Shown here: positions 1 to 10,865 of the stretch, in pieces
Numbering within the stretch: position 1 is the first letter of the stretch
Layout of the letters: every line of letters starts with the position of its first letter
Assembly (NCBI GenBank): GCA_028532985.1
Contig: JANCIK010000001.1
Coordinates: 2,356,001-2,420,000, forward strand
Direction of reading: 5' to 3'
DNA from: Stropharia rugosoannulata
Lineage: Eukaryota; Basidiomycota; Agaricomycetes; Agaricales; Strophariaceae
DNA: 64,000 bases
Notes under the pieces: generated by a model
Told to the model about the DNA's origin: nothing
Databases searched by the model: none
The model's input: the letters and a program-made list of their open reading frames with translations, nothing else
Position numbers and translations under genes: made by a program

Positions 1-334
1 TCCTCTTCTCTACTACAGGTATGGGTTCTTCCCTAACCTTAGGTTTTACTTTCTCCGGAACGTGCAGCGGAGGTACCATTACATATGGCACTGCTGCAGG
101 TCGTGCACTAGGCCCAGCTTTTGCAGGAACCTCAAACACTACTTTCTTCTTTACTGGTGCGCTGTGCGCACCTTGCTCTTCCACTACTTCTCGCAACTCA
201 TCTTCCTCATCATCACTCGCGTCCTCAACTGATGCTCTGGGTATATTCTTGATTGGTAACTTCTTGTTTGCGCCCTCCGGGTTCTTGGGTTTATCAGAGC
301 CGCTACACATAACTCTGCCCGTGTTTCCCTTCAT
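1..334 (-). CDS. Gypsy ORF2 (protease ORF), N-terminal part, cut by window edge
   Basis: About 111 codons are visible from the ATG at 334-332, rich in Lys, Pro and Glu, matching the N-terminus of the ORF at 12821-14089 in GypB. The aspartic-protease region lies outside the window. The ATG lies 5 nt after the gag stop in another frame, so expression would need reinitiation or a frameshift. The catalytic part is not seen in this copy, and its role is inferred from the GypB homologue. Confidence 0.7.
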   Translation of the reverse strand, partial: MKGNTGRVMCSGSDKPKNPEGANKKLPIKNIPRASVEDASDDEEDELREVVEEQGAHSAPVKKKVVFEVPAKAGPSARPAAVPYVMVPPLHVPEKVKPKVREEPIPVVEKR

Positions 335-339
335 CAGAC

Positions 340-2292
340 TCAATCGAAACCCTGACTGAGCGCAGCGTTGCGTTTGGCTTTCATAGTCGCTATTAGCTGA
401 TGCTGTTCCTCTATCACCTCCTCAGGCATCTTCACCGATGCGTGCTCCTTCAGGAATGCCTTCTTACTTTCCAGCTCTTGCTGGAGTGCGCGTATCTGCT
501 CCTCATAGGTCTTGTCCAAGGAACTGGCCGGTTGGTACATCTGCGAGTATACCATGCTAGGAGGCATACTCATGTACGAGGGATGGACGGGTGCCATATA
601 TGCTTGCTGCGCGGGCTGCCCGTTCTTCTTATGCCATTCGTCGACGCGCTCTTTGATCGCACGCGAAGGGTCCCAGGGTATCGACGACCCATCAGGCAAC
701 TGTAAGCGCCCCGCCTCTGTGATGACAATCCTTCCAGCTGACAAGTCTTGCTGCCGTACAATGCACTCAGCAACCACATGTCCCGTCTGCTTGCAGTAGA
801 AGCAGCGAGGCTCCGGGCGTTGTTGGTATTGGAAGGGCCTAGGCGGTGCTCCACCAAAACTCGGTGCGCTCATGGGCATCATGGGGGCTACTGGTTGCAC
901 AGGCACCAACATCAGTGCGGCGCATGCAGCCATGACATTGCAAATAATGTCCTCCAACTCTTTCTTACTCGACTCCTTTGACTTCACCACTGTCTTCTCC
1001 ACTAGCGACAAGGTATCCTTGAAGGAAGCAACGAACCCTTTCAGGTCCTCAATCTCTCCGTGCAGCGAACCAACATCCGCGGCCTCAGTCTTGATGGCAG
1101 GCACCGGCATAAGTCCATCAGTGCTATCGCGCCCTAGGCTCAGCGTAGTGCTTGGGTTCTTGGTGCGGGCCATTTGTTCTGCCATCTCGGCTACTTGTTT
1201 GAGAGGGTACATGTCCTCGGTGCGCGCTTCTACTGTCACCCCAGTAGGTGCAGTGAACTGTATATTGCGCTCAGTCAAGAACTTGTCGAACGATGTGCGC
1301 ATCGTGTAATCAATGTCCAGTTTATTAAACAATCGATCCCTGAACCCTGCAGTGAGACTATTGGTGAAGTAAGTCACCAAGGTATGATTCGCGAGCAGAG
1401 TAGGCACCTTCATGAGCTTAGCAGCCTCGGCCAGGAACGCGCGCTTGAAGTCCAGCAACACCTGGAGGTCTTCCTCCGAGATGCACTGATTCTCCTTGCA
1501 GAGCTTCTTGAGCCGCGCGATGGACCCTGTCTGAATGCTGATCACCTCCGGGTACTCGTTGAGGATCATTTTCTTGAGCTCCGCATACCCCTTGGTATCA
1601 TAACCTGGTAGATTCTTCCATTCCTCCGCCGTCTGCATGGGTACATATTTTATTACATATCCCCTCTTCTCATCATCCTCCGTCACCTCTGCGCACTTAA
1701 ACCAATCCTCCAGGTCCTCGAAGTACCGCAGCAGCTCATCGCGCTCTGCAGCAGGATCGAAGCTCGGCGCACCGCGCACACCGCGTACTGGCATGGACAT
1801 ATCCTTAGGCATAGTTTCTGGTTCTCGTGGGGGTGAATTTCGTTCGCTTTCTGAAAGATCTGACAAGTCTCCTTCAAATATATCTCTCGCTACGCGCTCT
1901 GCTTCACTTTCGCTATTTTCCGCCGTGCGCTGCGCGGATGTCTTAGCAGTTCCAAATACTTCCGAGAATGGAGGAGGGGTGTCTTGGGTAGCTTGGCTAT
2001 CAGAAGAACCAAATGGTGCGGTTTCAAGTGTAATATCACCGTCCACTAATTGGTCTTCTGATTCAATGCCAGATGGTGGTCCCCAAAATCCACTAATCCC
2101 TACTCTTAATTCCGAGTTGCTTTCGGTGAGCGCACCTGGGATGCGCTGCGCTAATCCCTGAGTCTCGATCTGCAACTGCACTTCCTCCCTCGCTCTTTTC
2201 TTTGCTTTTCTGTCTCGCGTCGGTGTAATTACCAACGGCTCTACCAGCTCAGCGTCTTTCTTGCTCCTCGAGGTTCTCTCGCGTGAAGGCAC
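340..2292 (-). CDS. gag: Gypsy Gag polyprotein, intact copy (650 aa)
   Basis: This is a structural Gag protein that would form the particle and bind element RNA. The N-terminal ~170 residues are charged and low complexity. A helical capsid-like region follows (about 170-350), starting with a conserved FDPAAERDELLRYFEDLEDW stretch. A CX2CX4HX4C zinc knuckle (CFYCKQTGHVVAEC) lies near residue 500, and the C-terminal ~100 residues look like coiled coil. It is open end to end, unlike the frameshifted GypB copy. The start at 2292 is the first ATG after the leader. The ORF2 ATG follows the stop by 5 nt. Confidence 0.88.
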   Translation of the reverse strand: MPSRERTSRSKKDAELVEPLVITPTRDRKAKKRAREEVQLQIETQGLAQRIPGALTESNSELRVGISGFWGPPSGIESEDQLVDGDITLETAPFGSSDSQATQDTPPPFSEVFGTAKTSAQRTAENSESEAERVARDIFEGDLSDLSESERNSPPREPETMPKDMSMPVRGVRGAPSFDPAAERDELLRYFEDLEDWFKCAEVTEDDEKRGYVIKYVPMQTAEEWKNLPGYDTKGYAELKKMILNEYPEVISIQTGSIARLKKLCKENQCISEEDLQVLLDFKRAFLAEAAKLMKVPTLLANHTLVTYFTNSLTAGFRDRLFNKLDIDYTMRTSFDKFLTERNIQFTAPTGVTVEARTEDMYPLKQVAEMAEQMARTKNPSTTLSLGRDSTDGLMPVPAIKTEAADVGSLHGEIEDLKGFVASFKDTLSLVEKTVVKSKESSKKELEDIICNVMAACAALMLVPVQPVAPMMPMSAPSFGGAPPRPFQYQQRPEPRCFYCKQTGHVVAECIVRQQDLSAGRIVITEAGRLQLPDGSSIPWDPSRAIKERVDEWHKKNGQPAQQAYMAPVHPSYMSMPPSMVYSQMYQPASSLDKTYEEQIRALQQELESKKAFLKEHASVKMPEEVIEEQHQLIATMKAKRNAALSQGFD

Positions 2293-2476
2293 CGTTCCAA
2301 AGGATGGTCTGGCTTCTTCTGGCTCAGCAAGCGATGAAGGCGCAGGAAATTTGCCTCGCTTGTTACTCGTCCCCGTTTTATTTGAAATTTTTGTAATTTA
2401 TTGTAATAGGCGCAAGCCGTAGTTCCCGAAACACTAATTGAGATTTCTGAACCTTCCCCTCGCAGTGGGCTCCAGA
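2293..2476 (-). other. GypA untranslated leader with primer-binding site
   Basis: This is the leader between the 5' LTR and gag. On the minus strand, two bases after the LTR end, 2474-2457 reads TGGAGCCCACTGCGAGGG. It starts with the TGG expected opposite a tRNA CCA end, so it is the minus-strand primer-binding site. The tRNA species was not identified. Confidence 0.7.
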
Positions 2477-3687
2477 TGAGAGGTCTACTGCGTAGCTAGA
2501 CTCGAAATCGTGAAACACAACACACACACACACCCAGCGGAGCGAGATCCTATCCCTTAGATCGAGCGAACGCCCTCAACTAAATGGCTAGTATAATCTA
2601 TGCTCTGCTCTGGTTCCCGTTCTGGGCGTGCGATGCGCGCACCTCGTGTCCTCTAGTCTTTGTAATAGCAAGTAGTGCCTGCAAGTTCGTTTGTAAGGAG
2701 GGGTTTAATTCTAGTAAATCCCGGATAGAGCCCGGTTGCTAGTGGCGTGCGCTAGGCAAAATGATAAATGAAATAAGTTGTTTTAGCAAACGGCTTCGCT
2801 GCACGCACTTCCGGGTCCGGTGACCTCGTGCGATGCACGGACTCTCCAAAGTCCAACAAATCCAAGACTCTCCAAAGTCTTTCACCCGGCAGTGCAGTCT
2901 CACAGTCTAAACACTACAGTGCGAGTTTCCGTACACGGTTGTACTGACTCCTCACTGAGCTCTCCAAATGACCCGGTGGCCAGAAGCTATCCAAAACTCC
3001 TATGATTCACAAATACTTCACAGTTAAAACCCTAACAAAAGCTAAACACAGCCCACTGACGGCCTGGGACAGAACCCAGCACACAGATCTAGTGGGTAGA
3101 CAATTGCTTAAATTACTATAGACAAGGATACAGGTTTATATGCGATGCATGCATGTGTACTAATCGTAAGGTAAAGTAAATACTAGCAACACGCGGCCAA
3201 AGGTCCGTGCATCGCATCCAGGCTTCTCCTCTAGTATCCTGGCCCCTTGGCATTTGCTGCGCACATGTCGTTCATTCCCTTGGGCTTTTGTGCGTCTTTT
3301 GATGCGCACCGCCACGGTCACATGATGTGTGGACTTAGACAAATTCTGCCTTTGCGATGCACGCATATGAGATGCGCGCACAGCCCTTCACACCGCCCTT
3401 GGTACTCGCTCAGCTGTACTCACACTGCACTTCGCTGGTGCTTAACTGTTCTACGCCTCTCCGATCGCTCGCACGGATGACCAGACTATGCACTTTAGGC
3501 TGTGCAGCTCGCTGACCGATCTCTCTCGCAAAGCGGTGCGCGCAGGTGCTTATAGTCATAAAGCGCACTGATAGCTATAGACTATGAGTCAGGCTCCACT
3601 CTAGTCCCTCTGTGTTTCCCGCGCGCAGCTGTCCCGCCAATGGGACTTCAGACTGTTTACACCCATAGCCAAAAAGCAGCCCTCTCA
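2477..3687 (-). repeat. 5' LTR of GypA (1211 bp)
   Basis: On the minus strand it starts TGAGAGGGCTGC and ends GTAGACCTCTCA, so the ends form a short inverted repeat TGAGAGG/CCTCTCA. A TATA box (TTTATA on plus, 3135-3140) marks the likely promoter. It is crowded with GCGCGCA-type motifs. The outer part is type alpha, like the GypB 3' LTR (24101-25312). From roughly 3330 downward it is nearly identical to the GypB 5' LTR, so the LTR is a mosaic. Flanking base pairs are CCGG at 3688. Confidence 0.93.
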
Positions 3688-4841
3688 CCGGAACAGAATA
3701 TGTGGATGTCCAACAGAAAGGCATATGTCATTATTTTTCACAATACTACAAACTAGCTTACAGCAGTAAGAGGTCAACACCATATATGTACATGATGATG
3801 GGTGACTATCACTGGAGCTTCTTCGTTGACCCCATATATATGCCAAAGGGAATATCTTTTATGGACCCGCACAAATACAAGGTGGACCAGACAATGCGTA
3901 TTTTAAAGTTGTGGTGACATTGGGAATCACAGGGAGAAATACTGTTCAAATTTTCTAATGTCAAAGGAGAAGAACAACCAAGAGCAGCAATGTACCCACC
4001 TGATAACTTCAAAGACTTTACAGAGCCTTCTGCCAATTTTGAGGAAACAGATGTAGGAGAAATGGGAATGGAGGGGATTAACATCGATTTCGGACCCAAC
4101 ACCGACACTGACATCGACTCCGAGCACGACTCCGACCCAAACCCCGACAGAGACACCAATACCGGCACAACAACCCATTCGTCCACTCTTGAAACAAACA
4201 CAATGACAGATAGAAGTTCAACACTGCAAAAAGTTCAATCTGGCAATTCCAACTCTGTACTTGAGATGGCAACACCAGATTCAAATGTCAGTGGCACACC
4301 TCCCATAAAGGAAATTACCAATACATCCGACGCTGAAATCACAAACACACCAAAACCCAAACAGGCAAAAGGCAAGAAAAGAATATTGGGTCAGTTAAAA
4401 GGGAATAAAGTTGCCTTCCCTGATCATCTTGAACCCGGTCCATACAATACATTCGGGTCGGCACCAACTCCATTGCCAAGCCCGCTCGGGGCAGTACTGA
4501 CTGCTCAGGGAAGACCAAAACCTCACCCAAAAGGTAAATCAGCTATCCAGAAAACTATTGCTACCACAATCCCTGATGTGCAAGATGTTGCAGAGCTTGA
4601 TGACAGCCAACAGTTGGACCAAACCCCGATTCGGGGAAGAGATATGCAAACCCCGATTCAGGAAGCAGATATTCCTCAAACACCTACTACAGAGCTGGTC
4701 AATACTCGCTATACAAGCAGAAGACCTTGTAAGAGATCAGAGAAGGGAAGAGCTTATGATGAAATGGTTGGATCTAGTCCAACAGTAGTAGGGTCTTCAC
4801 CATTTCATGACAAGAACAAAAATAGGGAATGCCTTTTGTAA
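3688..4841 (+). pseudogene. KDZ-1 gene 2, C-terminal half (split by Gypsy)
   Basis: This matches the C-terminal half of the KDZ-2 accessory gene at 47753-50162: both share a VDPIYMP-G-SF-DP block, followed by a long Asp/Thr/Pro/Ser-rich tail (residues 30-280 of the 4.0-4.84 kb stretch). The sequence begins abruptly at the GypA LTR. It continues the exon that ends at the GypB 3' LTR (25313). Joining the two and removing one CYGG copy restores the reading frame. At least one stop (3915-3917) lies between the conserved block and the tail, at or near an intron. Function is unknown. Confidence 0.65.
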
Positions 4842-4911
4842 TATTGTCAAAATATAGTAGTGTTTACAATTGATATATACATGTAAATTACTAGTGCACT
4901 GAACAAAAAGG

Positions 4912-6339
4912 CTACTTTTTAGGCTTGGAGGGTTTGCTCGGCATCATCTTGGGTGTTTTCTTGAACATGCCAGGAGCATGTGCTTCTGCAGTCCCGTCTC
5001 CCCGCTTCCTTTTGCATGCCACATGTTTGCCAATGGATTCTTGCCCAGTTTGCTCCTGTTCCGGGATCAATGGCAAGGCAGATGGACTGAGCTGCCACAC
5101 ACTAGCCTTGCTTGTTGGGGAAGATCTCAGTGTTGAATTTGATGGACCTGCATCTGACTGGATCAGGGCCATCCCAGACTGCAGTGCTGATGATGTCAAC
5201 AGGATTGGGGCCTCTTCACGTAACTCATTGTCTTCGACACTTGTCAACAGAGAGCTGCTGTCCATGTCCAATGCCACTATACTGGCAACCAGCAACTTTT
5301 CCCCCTCGTCGGGATGGTGAGCTGCGGATAATATTGCCTCAATGCATTGCTGGCAGCACTGGTTTTCTCCCTGCATTGTCCCTTGATTGACAACTCTTCG
5401 ACTGAACACATCATGCTCTGTGGGTTGCTGCTCCAGTTCCGGGGTCGGGGCCTTCCGAGGAGAGATGCTGGTCATGCCAAAGACCAGCGTGGGCGTCCTT
5501 GACCAATGCAATAGCAACTCGGCAGGCATAGCAAATGTGGCAGCGAACCCAGACAGATTTTCGGGGGTGACAGAGTTGTTGGGAATGACATCAGTGGCGT
5601 GCTCAGTGGATACAGATGTCTCAGGAAGAACCTCGGGTTCTTGCTTGGGGATGCCTGAACTTTCAGAGCCCACATTGGGCACAATGACCTCCTCAGGGTC
5701 GACTGATCTAACGGGACTGATGACGGGTGCATTTGCCTTTGAAGGCTCGTTTTCTGGCAAGGGACTGGGTGGCACCCATGATGTGCATGTTGATACATTG
5801 CTGTGCTTGTTGTCTGTATTTGAAGGATCTGGGATGGCCACCTCATCACATTCTTGAGCTCGGGTGGGGGTCATTGACACCTCCATATCCTCTTCTGTCA
5901 GTGGGGGAATTGCATATTCATCCTGGGCATCTTGGTCTTGCATGTCCAGGCCCATATTGGATGCACTTTCAGAGTCAGTCATGATGACACAGCTTCGTAC
6001 TGACCTCTGCAATGCGCTGAGTTGCCCTGCTGCTGAGCATCCCACCTTTGTCACAATTTGAGATATTGCATCAAAGTTATTGTTTACTTGCTGGGCTATT
6101 TGATGCAGGTGTTTTCCTTGACTGACTTGTTTGTCCATAACCTGCAAAATATTGTCCAAAACTGCTCGAACATCCACCAGTGTTTTCACCAATACTTCAC
6201 CCAGTGTCAAGGGCATGGATTCTGAAGTTTTGCCATCGAAATATTCTTCAAGTGGCCTAAGGAAATCTCCCAGCTGTGTGCCAAGGCCAATGTCAGACAA
6301 GCCGGCACAGGGCTGAGCAGACATGGATCGTTCAACCAT
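4912..6339 (-). CDS. KDZ-1 gene 1-position protein, unknown function (~475 aa)
   Basis: One open frame runs from the ATG at 6339 (MVERSMSAQPC) to 4912. An upstream extension to 6462 is open but lies in the inverted-repeat arm. Residues ~20-130 look helical and heptad-like. The rest is acidic, then Pro/Ser/Thr rich, ending in a Lys-rich basic tail (KPSKPKK) that could be a nuclear signal. It is convergent with gene 2, the same layout as gene 1/gene 2 in KDZ-2, so it is likely the equivalent accessory protein, although sequence similarity is not obvious. No known domain was recognised. Confidence 0.6.
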   Translation of the reverse strand: MVERSMSAQPCAGLSDIGLGTQLGDFLRPLEEYFDGKTSESMPLTLGEVLVKTLVDVRAVLDNILQVMDKQVSQGKHLHQIAQQVNNNFDAISQIVTKVGCSAAGQLSALQRSVRSCVIMTDSESASNMGLDMQDQDAQDEYAIPPLTEEDMEVSMTPTRAQECDEVAIPDPSNTDNKHSNVSTCTSWVPPSPLPENEPSKANAPVISPVRSVDPEEVIVPNVGSESSGIPKQEPEVLPETSVSTEHATDVIPNNSVTPENLSGFAATFAMPAELLLHWSRTPTLVFGMTSISPRKAPTPELEQQPTEHDVFSRRVVNQGTMQGENQCCQQCIEAILSAAHHPDEGEKLLVASIVALDMDSSSLLTSVEDNELREEAPILLTSSALQSGMALIQSDAGPSNSTLRSSPTSKASVWQLSPSALPLIPEQEQTGQESIGKHVACKRKRGDGTAEAHAPGMFKKTPKMMPSKPSKPKK

Positions 6340-7519
6340 GGTGGTTACTTTTAAACATGAAACAATGGTAGTTGCCCAGGTATATTCAAATATCCACAGT
6401 GGCAGTTGCCCAAGGCCTGGGGCAGTTTCCCAGCAAGAATTCTTGAAGACTAAAGCATACACACAATGGGTAATTGGCCCAGGGCATCTCTGCCATCAGC
6501 TGGCATCTGTGGCATCTCAGCTGAGTTTGAAATTTTGAGAGGGCAGTCATGGCCGAAGTTTTGACCTAAAAATAGAACAAGGTCAAAAATGCTTGTGCTT
6601 ACCATTACCTACACAGCCACATGTCTAAAAATGAAATTTTGTGATAAGATAGAGGCAGATTAGGGCGTCCTAAATATACCATTATCATCCTTATCAGGCA
6701 AGATTTGATGGAGAAATAATCAAAATGATCCTGCCAAATACAGGTAAATATTCCTCTTGATGCAGATAGATTAGCCTTTATCTTGGTCATTTCTGGGCCG
6801 ATAAGCATGATTTTGGATGCTATGGACTCCGAAAAATGAACAAAATAAGGCTGGCTGACATTTCAAAAGGTGAGACATTTTTACTGGTACCAAAATGCAT
6901 AAAAACAGTAATTTTATCGAAATCTGGGTTTATTCAGTTGTTGATAAAACATCTAGGCCTCACAAAATGTTGAAACAATGTGGAATATCTTTTTATAATG
7001 TATGAGACGTAGCCTGTAAATGTTCAGCCCAAAACACGCAGAATAGCACATGTGGCACCAAAAACACTATTGATGTGGAGGAGAACATAGGTGATGATGC
7101 TATTCTGACCTCAAAACTGGACCAAATCTGACGTTTAAACACTTTATAGGTAGATATTAGCTGGGATTATTAGTTTACCAAGTATGGTTTGATTCTGTTG
7201 AGTTCTGATAGCTGTACAGCAGGTGCGCTTAAAATGCGCGTTTTTACCGTATTTTGCGTGCGGTTTTATTAATACGAAGCACATAGAGAATCTAAAGACA
7301 CGCCTGGGTTGCGTTTATAAGCGCGCACAAGCTCCAAAAAATAGCTAAGGAATCTGTTCAGTATTGCCTGAGATAAACTTCAAAAACTCCAAGGTAATCA
7401 CTCCTATGGTAAATCACCATACTAGATACCACCCATCTACTATATCACTATCATATCTATGAACTAGTACTATCAGGGAAGTAATATATAATAGTCAATG
7501 ATGGAGAGAATATATTCCA
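6340..7519. repeat. Left arm of large inverted repeat (KDZ-1 terminal region)
   Basis: This ~1.18-kb arm is the exact or near-exact reverse complement of 7991-9170 (paired coordinates sum to 15510). It lies just upstream of KDZ-1 gene 1, where KDZ-2 has its TIR, so I read it as the KDZ-1 terminal inverted repeat. It is AT-rich, with a patch of GGGCAACTGCCC-like palindromes near 6370-6420. The true element terminus was not found. No gene was seen in it. Confidence 0.75.
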
Positions 7520-7990
7520 GGTGCCAGGTTATAGGTTATGTGGAACAATGATAGTTGTGGCATGTGAGTGAGTATATGTAAAAGCATAGGTACAAGTATT
7601 TTGCTAGCATCAATTATACACTATACCAACACATGTTCAAGACCCAGAATCAGTCCTTAGTAAGTTATTTGACATACTCTAAGCCCATACATAGCCATAA
7701 TGATTACTGCTAAGCATCAGGTACTAGGTGCATATTAGTATATGATAATAAAGCATATGCAAATACTACCTCATATGCAACTAGCATAAGCCACCCACAA
7801 TACCCAGAATATGAATACAGGAATGTGATTGTCTCATTATTCTGGCATGTTCTAAGACTGTTCACAGTCTTCATACTTACTACACCAAGTACCAGATTGG
7901 TAGATGCTAGTAGGAGGGGGCATCACATATGCAGATATCTGTCTACTTTCAACCAACACCACTGATCCACATAACCCTTGACCTGACAGC
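7520..7990. other. Spacer between inverted-repeat arms
   Basis: This AT-rich stretch has no credible ORF. Its two halves still resemble each other in inverted orientation (GGTTATGTGGA near 7537 and its complement near 7964, CTAGCATC further in), but with many differences. The centre of the palindrome is therefore older and diverged, while the flanking arms are identical. Confidence 0.6.
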
Positions 7991-9170
7991 TGGAATATAT
8001 TCTCTCCATCATTGACTATTATATATTACTTCCCTGATAGTACTAGTTCATAGATATGATAGTGATATAGTAGATGGGTGGTATCTAGTATGGTGATTTA
8101 CCATAGGAGTGATTACCTTGGAGTTTTTGAAGTTTATCTCAGGCAATACTGAACAGATTCCTTAGCTATTTTTTGGAGCTTGTGCGCGCTTATAAACGCA
8201 ACCCAGGCGTGTCTTTAGATTCTCTATGTGCTTCGTATTAATAAAACCGCACGCAAAATACGGTAAAAACGCGCATTTTAAGCGCACCTGCTGTACAGCT
8301 ATCAGAACTCAACAGAATCAAACCATACTTGGTAAACTAATAATCCCAGCTAATATCTACCTATAAAGTGTTTAAACGTCAGATTTGGTCCAGTTTTGAG
8401 GTCAGAATAGCATCATCACCTATGTTCTCCTCCACATCAATAGTGTTTTTGGTGCCACATGTGCTATTCTGCGTGTTTTGGGCTGAACATTTACAGGCTA
8501 CGTCTCATACATTATAAAAAGATATTCCACATTGTTTCAACATTTTGTGAGGCCTAGATGTTTTATCAACAACTGAATAAACCCAGATTTCGATAAAATT
8601 ACTGTTTTTATGCATTTTGGTACCAGTAAAAATGTCTCACCTTTTGAAATGTCAGCCAGCCTTATTTTGTTCATTTTTCGGAGTCCATAGCATCCAAAAT
8701 CATGCTTATCGGCCCAGAAATGACCAAGATAAAGGCTAATCTATCTGCATCAAGAGGAATATTTACCTGTATTTGGCAGGATCATTTTGATTATTTCTCC
8801 ATCAAATCTTGCCTGATAAGGATGATAATGGTATATTTAGGACGCCCTAATCTGCCTCTATCTTATCACAAAATTTCATTTTTAGACATGTGGCTGTGTA
8901 GGTAATGGTAAGCACAAGCATTTTTGACCTTGTTCTATTTTTAGGTCAAAACTTCGGCCATGACTGCCCTCTCAAAATTTCAAACTCAGCTGAGATGCCA
9001 CAGATGCCAGCTGATGGCAGAGATGCCTTGGGCCAATGAAGCATTTGCATACATTTGTATGCTGTGCAGAAAGGCCAAGGGGCAGTTGCCCAAGGCCTTG
9101 GGCAACTGCCCCTGTGGATATTTGAATATGTCTGGGCAACTACCATATTGTCATATATAAAAGGGACAGC
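7991..9170. repeat. Right arm of large inverted repeat (KDZ-1 terminal region)
   Basis: Reverse complement of 6340-7519. The identity stops at about 9165, exactly where the left arm reaches the start codon of KDZ-1 gene 1. Beyond that, 9171-9222 is only faintly similar and runs into the GypB 5' LTR. No equivalent of gene 1 follows on this side. Confidence 0.75.
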
Positions 9171-9222
9171 TACTGGTGGATCGTTCTGCCTCTTTTTTTG
9201 TCGTCCTTGTTTGCCTGACCGG

Positions 9223-9464
9223 TGATAGGGCTGCTTTTTGGCTACAGGTGTAAACAGTCAGAAGGTTCGTTAGTGGGATAGCTGTGCGCGGGAAACACAG
9301 AGAGACTAGAGTTGAGCCTGATTCATAGTCCATAGCTATCAGTGCACCTTATGACGATAAGCACCTGCGCGCACTGTATCGCAAGAGGGATCGGTCAGCG
9401 AGCTGCACAGTCTAAAGTGCATAGTCTGGCCATCTGTGCAAGCGATCGAAGAGGTGTAGAACGG
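9223..9464 (+). repeat. Partial tandem duplication of LTR start (242 bp)
   Basis: The first ~242 bp of the LTR occur twice in tandem: TGATAGGGCTGC at 9223 and TGACAGGGCTGC at 9465. Both run through the same sequence to AGAAC-GGT/AGT. The copies differ at many positions, so the duplication is not fresh. The other LTRs in this window have a single copy. Confidence 0.85.
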
Positions 9465-10681
9465 TGACAGGGCTGCTTTTTGGCTACAGACGAAAACCAT
9501 CAGAAGTTCCCTTAAAGGGATAGCTGCACACAGGAAAACACAAGAGGGACTAGAGTTGAGCCTGTCTCGTAGTCTATAGCTATCAGTGTGCGAGCATCAT
9601 GACTATAAGCGCCTGAGCGCAGCGTATCGCGAGAGGGATTGGTCAGCGAGCTGCACAGTCTAGAGTGCATAGTTTGGCCGTCTGTGCGAGTGATCAGGAG
9701 AGCATAGAACAGTTAAGCACCAGCAAAGAGCGGTGTGAGTACAGCTGAGCGAGTACCAAGGGCGGTGTGAAGGGCTGTGCGCGCATCTCATATGCGTGCA
9801 TCGCAAAGGCAGAATTTGTCTAAGTCCACACATCATGTGACCGTGGCGGTGCGCATCAAAAGACGCACAAAAGCCCAAGGGAATGAACGACATGTGCGCA
9901 GCAAATGCCAAGGGGCCAGGATACTAGAGGAGAAGCCCGGATGCGATGCACGGACCTTTGGCCATGCGTTGCTAGTATTTACTTTACCTTACGATTAGTA
10001 CACATGCATGCATCGCATATAAACCTGTATCCTTGTCTATAGTAATTTAAGCAATTGTCTACCCACTAGATCTGTGTGCTGGATTCTGTCCCAGGCCGTC
10101 AGTGGGCTGTGTTTAGCTTTTGTTAGGGTTTTAACTGTGAAGTGTTTGTGAATCATAGGAGTTTTGGATAGCTTCTGGCCACCGGGTCACTTGGAGAGCT
10201 CAGTGAGGAGTCAGTACAACCGTGTACGGAAACTCGCACTGTAGTGTTTAGACTGTGAGACTGCACTGCCGGGTGAAAGACTTTGGAGAGTCTTGGATTT
10301 GTTGGACTTTGGAGAGTCCGTGCATCGCACGAGGTCACCGGACCCGGAAGTGCGTGCAGCGAAGCCGTTTGCTAAAACAACTTATTTCATTTATCATTTT
10401 GCCTAGCGCACGCCACTAGCAACCGGGCTCTATCCGGGATTTACTAGAATTAAACCCCTCCTTACAAACGAACTTGCAGGCACTACTTGCTATTACAAAG
10501 ACTAGAGGACACGAGGTGCGCGCATCGCACGCCCAGAACGGGAACCAGAGCAGAGCATAGATTATACTAGCCATTTAGTTGAGGGCGTTCGCTCGATCTA
10601 AGGGATAGGATCTCGCTCCGCTGGGTGTGTGTGTGTGTTGTGTTTCACGATTTCGAGTCTAGCTACGCAGTAGACCTCTCA
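9465..10681 (+). repeat. 5' LTR of GypB (type beta, ~1217 bp)
   Basis: It starts TGACAGGGCTGC and ends GTAGACCTCTCA. A TATA box, TATAAA, is at 10018-10023. A short GT microsatellite is at about 10625-10640. Its first ~350 bp resemble the GypD LTR (AGTGGGATAGCTG) rather than the GypB 3' LTR (GGCGGGACAGCTG). Downstream it is close to GypA. Several GCGCGCA motifs appear here as GCATGCA or GTGCGCA, that is, with CpG transitions. Confidence 0.92.
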
Positions 10682-10683
10682 TC

Positions 10684-10701
10684 TGGAGCCCACTGCGAGG
10701 G
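10684..10701 (+). other. Primer-binding site of GypB
   Basis: TGGAGCCCACTGCGAGGG lies two bases after the LTR end and is the same as in GypA. It is the expected tRNA primer site for minus-strand synthesis. The tRNA was not assigned. Confidence 0.75.
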
Positions 10702-10865
10702 GAAGGTTCAGAAATCTCAATTAGTGTTTCGGGAACTACGGCTTGCGCCTATTACAATAAATTACAAAAATTTCAAATAAAACGGGGACGAGTAACAAGC
10801 GAGGCAAATTTCCTGCGCCTTCATCGCTTGCTGAGCCAGAAGAAGCCAGACCATCCTTTGGAACG

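Larger units (their letters stand above)
1..3687 (-). mobile_element. Ty3/Gypsy LTR retrotransposon GypA, 5' portion
   Basis: Read on the minus strand this is a 5' LTR (3687-2477), a primer-binding site, an intact gag ORF and the start of the protease ORF, which leaves the window at position 1. The gag and most of the LTR are near-identical to GypB on the plus strand, so the two copies form an inverted repeat. The outer ~350 bp of its LTR instead matches the 3' LTR of GypB, not the 5' LTR. It sits inside KDZ-1 gene 2, whose sequence starts at 3688. The 3' end of this copy is not in the window. Confidence 0.9.

Noticed and set aside
2457..2474. Naming the primer tRNA from the binding site
   Set aside because: The 18-mer fits a tRNA 3' end, but I cannot match it to a specific tRNA without the genome's tRNA set.
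3160..3480. Recurring small ORFs inside every LTR (for example one starting MRASHMRASQRQ and one starting MAFAAHMSFIP)
   Set aside because: They recur only because the LTR recurs, overlap each other on both strands and follow the LTR's CG-rich motif composition; no sign of coding constraint.
7200..7300. Possible true end of KDZ-1 near the AATGCGCGTTTTTACCGTATTTTGCG segment
   Set aside because: No target duplication or matching far-end repeat was found in the window, so the terminus stays undefined.
3688..9222. A private dispersed motif for KDZ-1 (candidates GGGCAA/TTGCCC or TTGGCA)
   Set aside because: Such strings cluster in the terminal repeat and are only mildly frequent elsewhere. By eye I could not separate them from base composition, so I do not claim a motif for this element.
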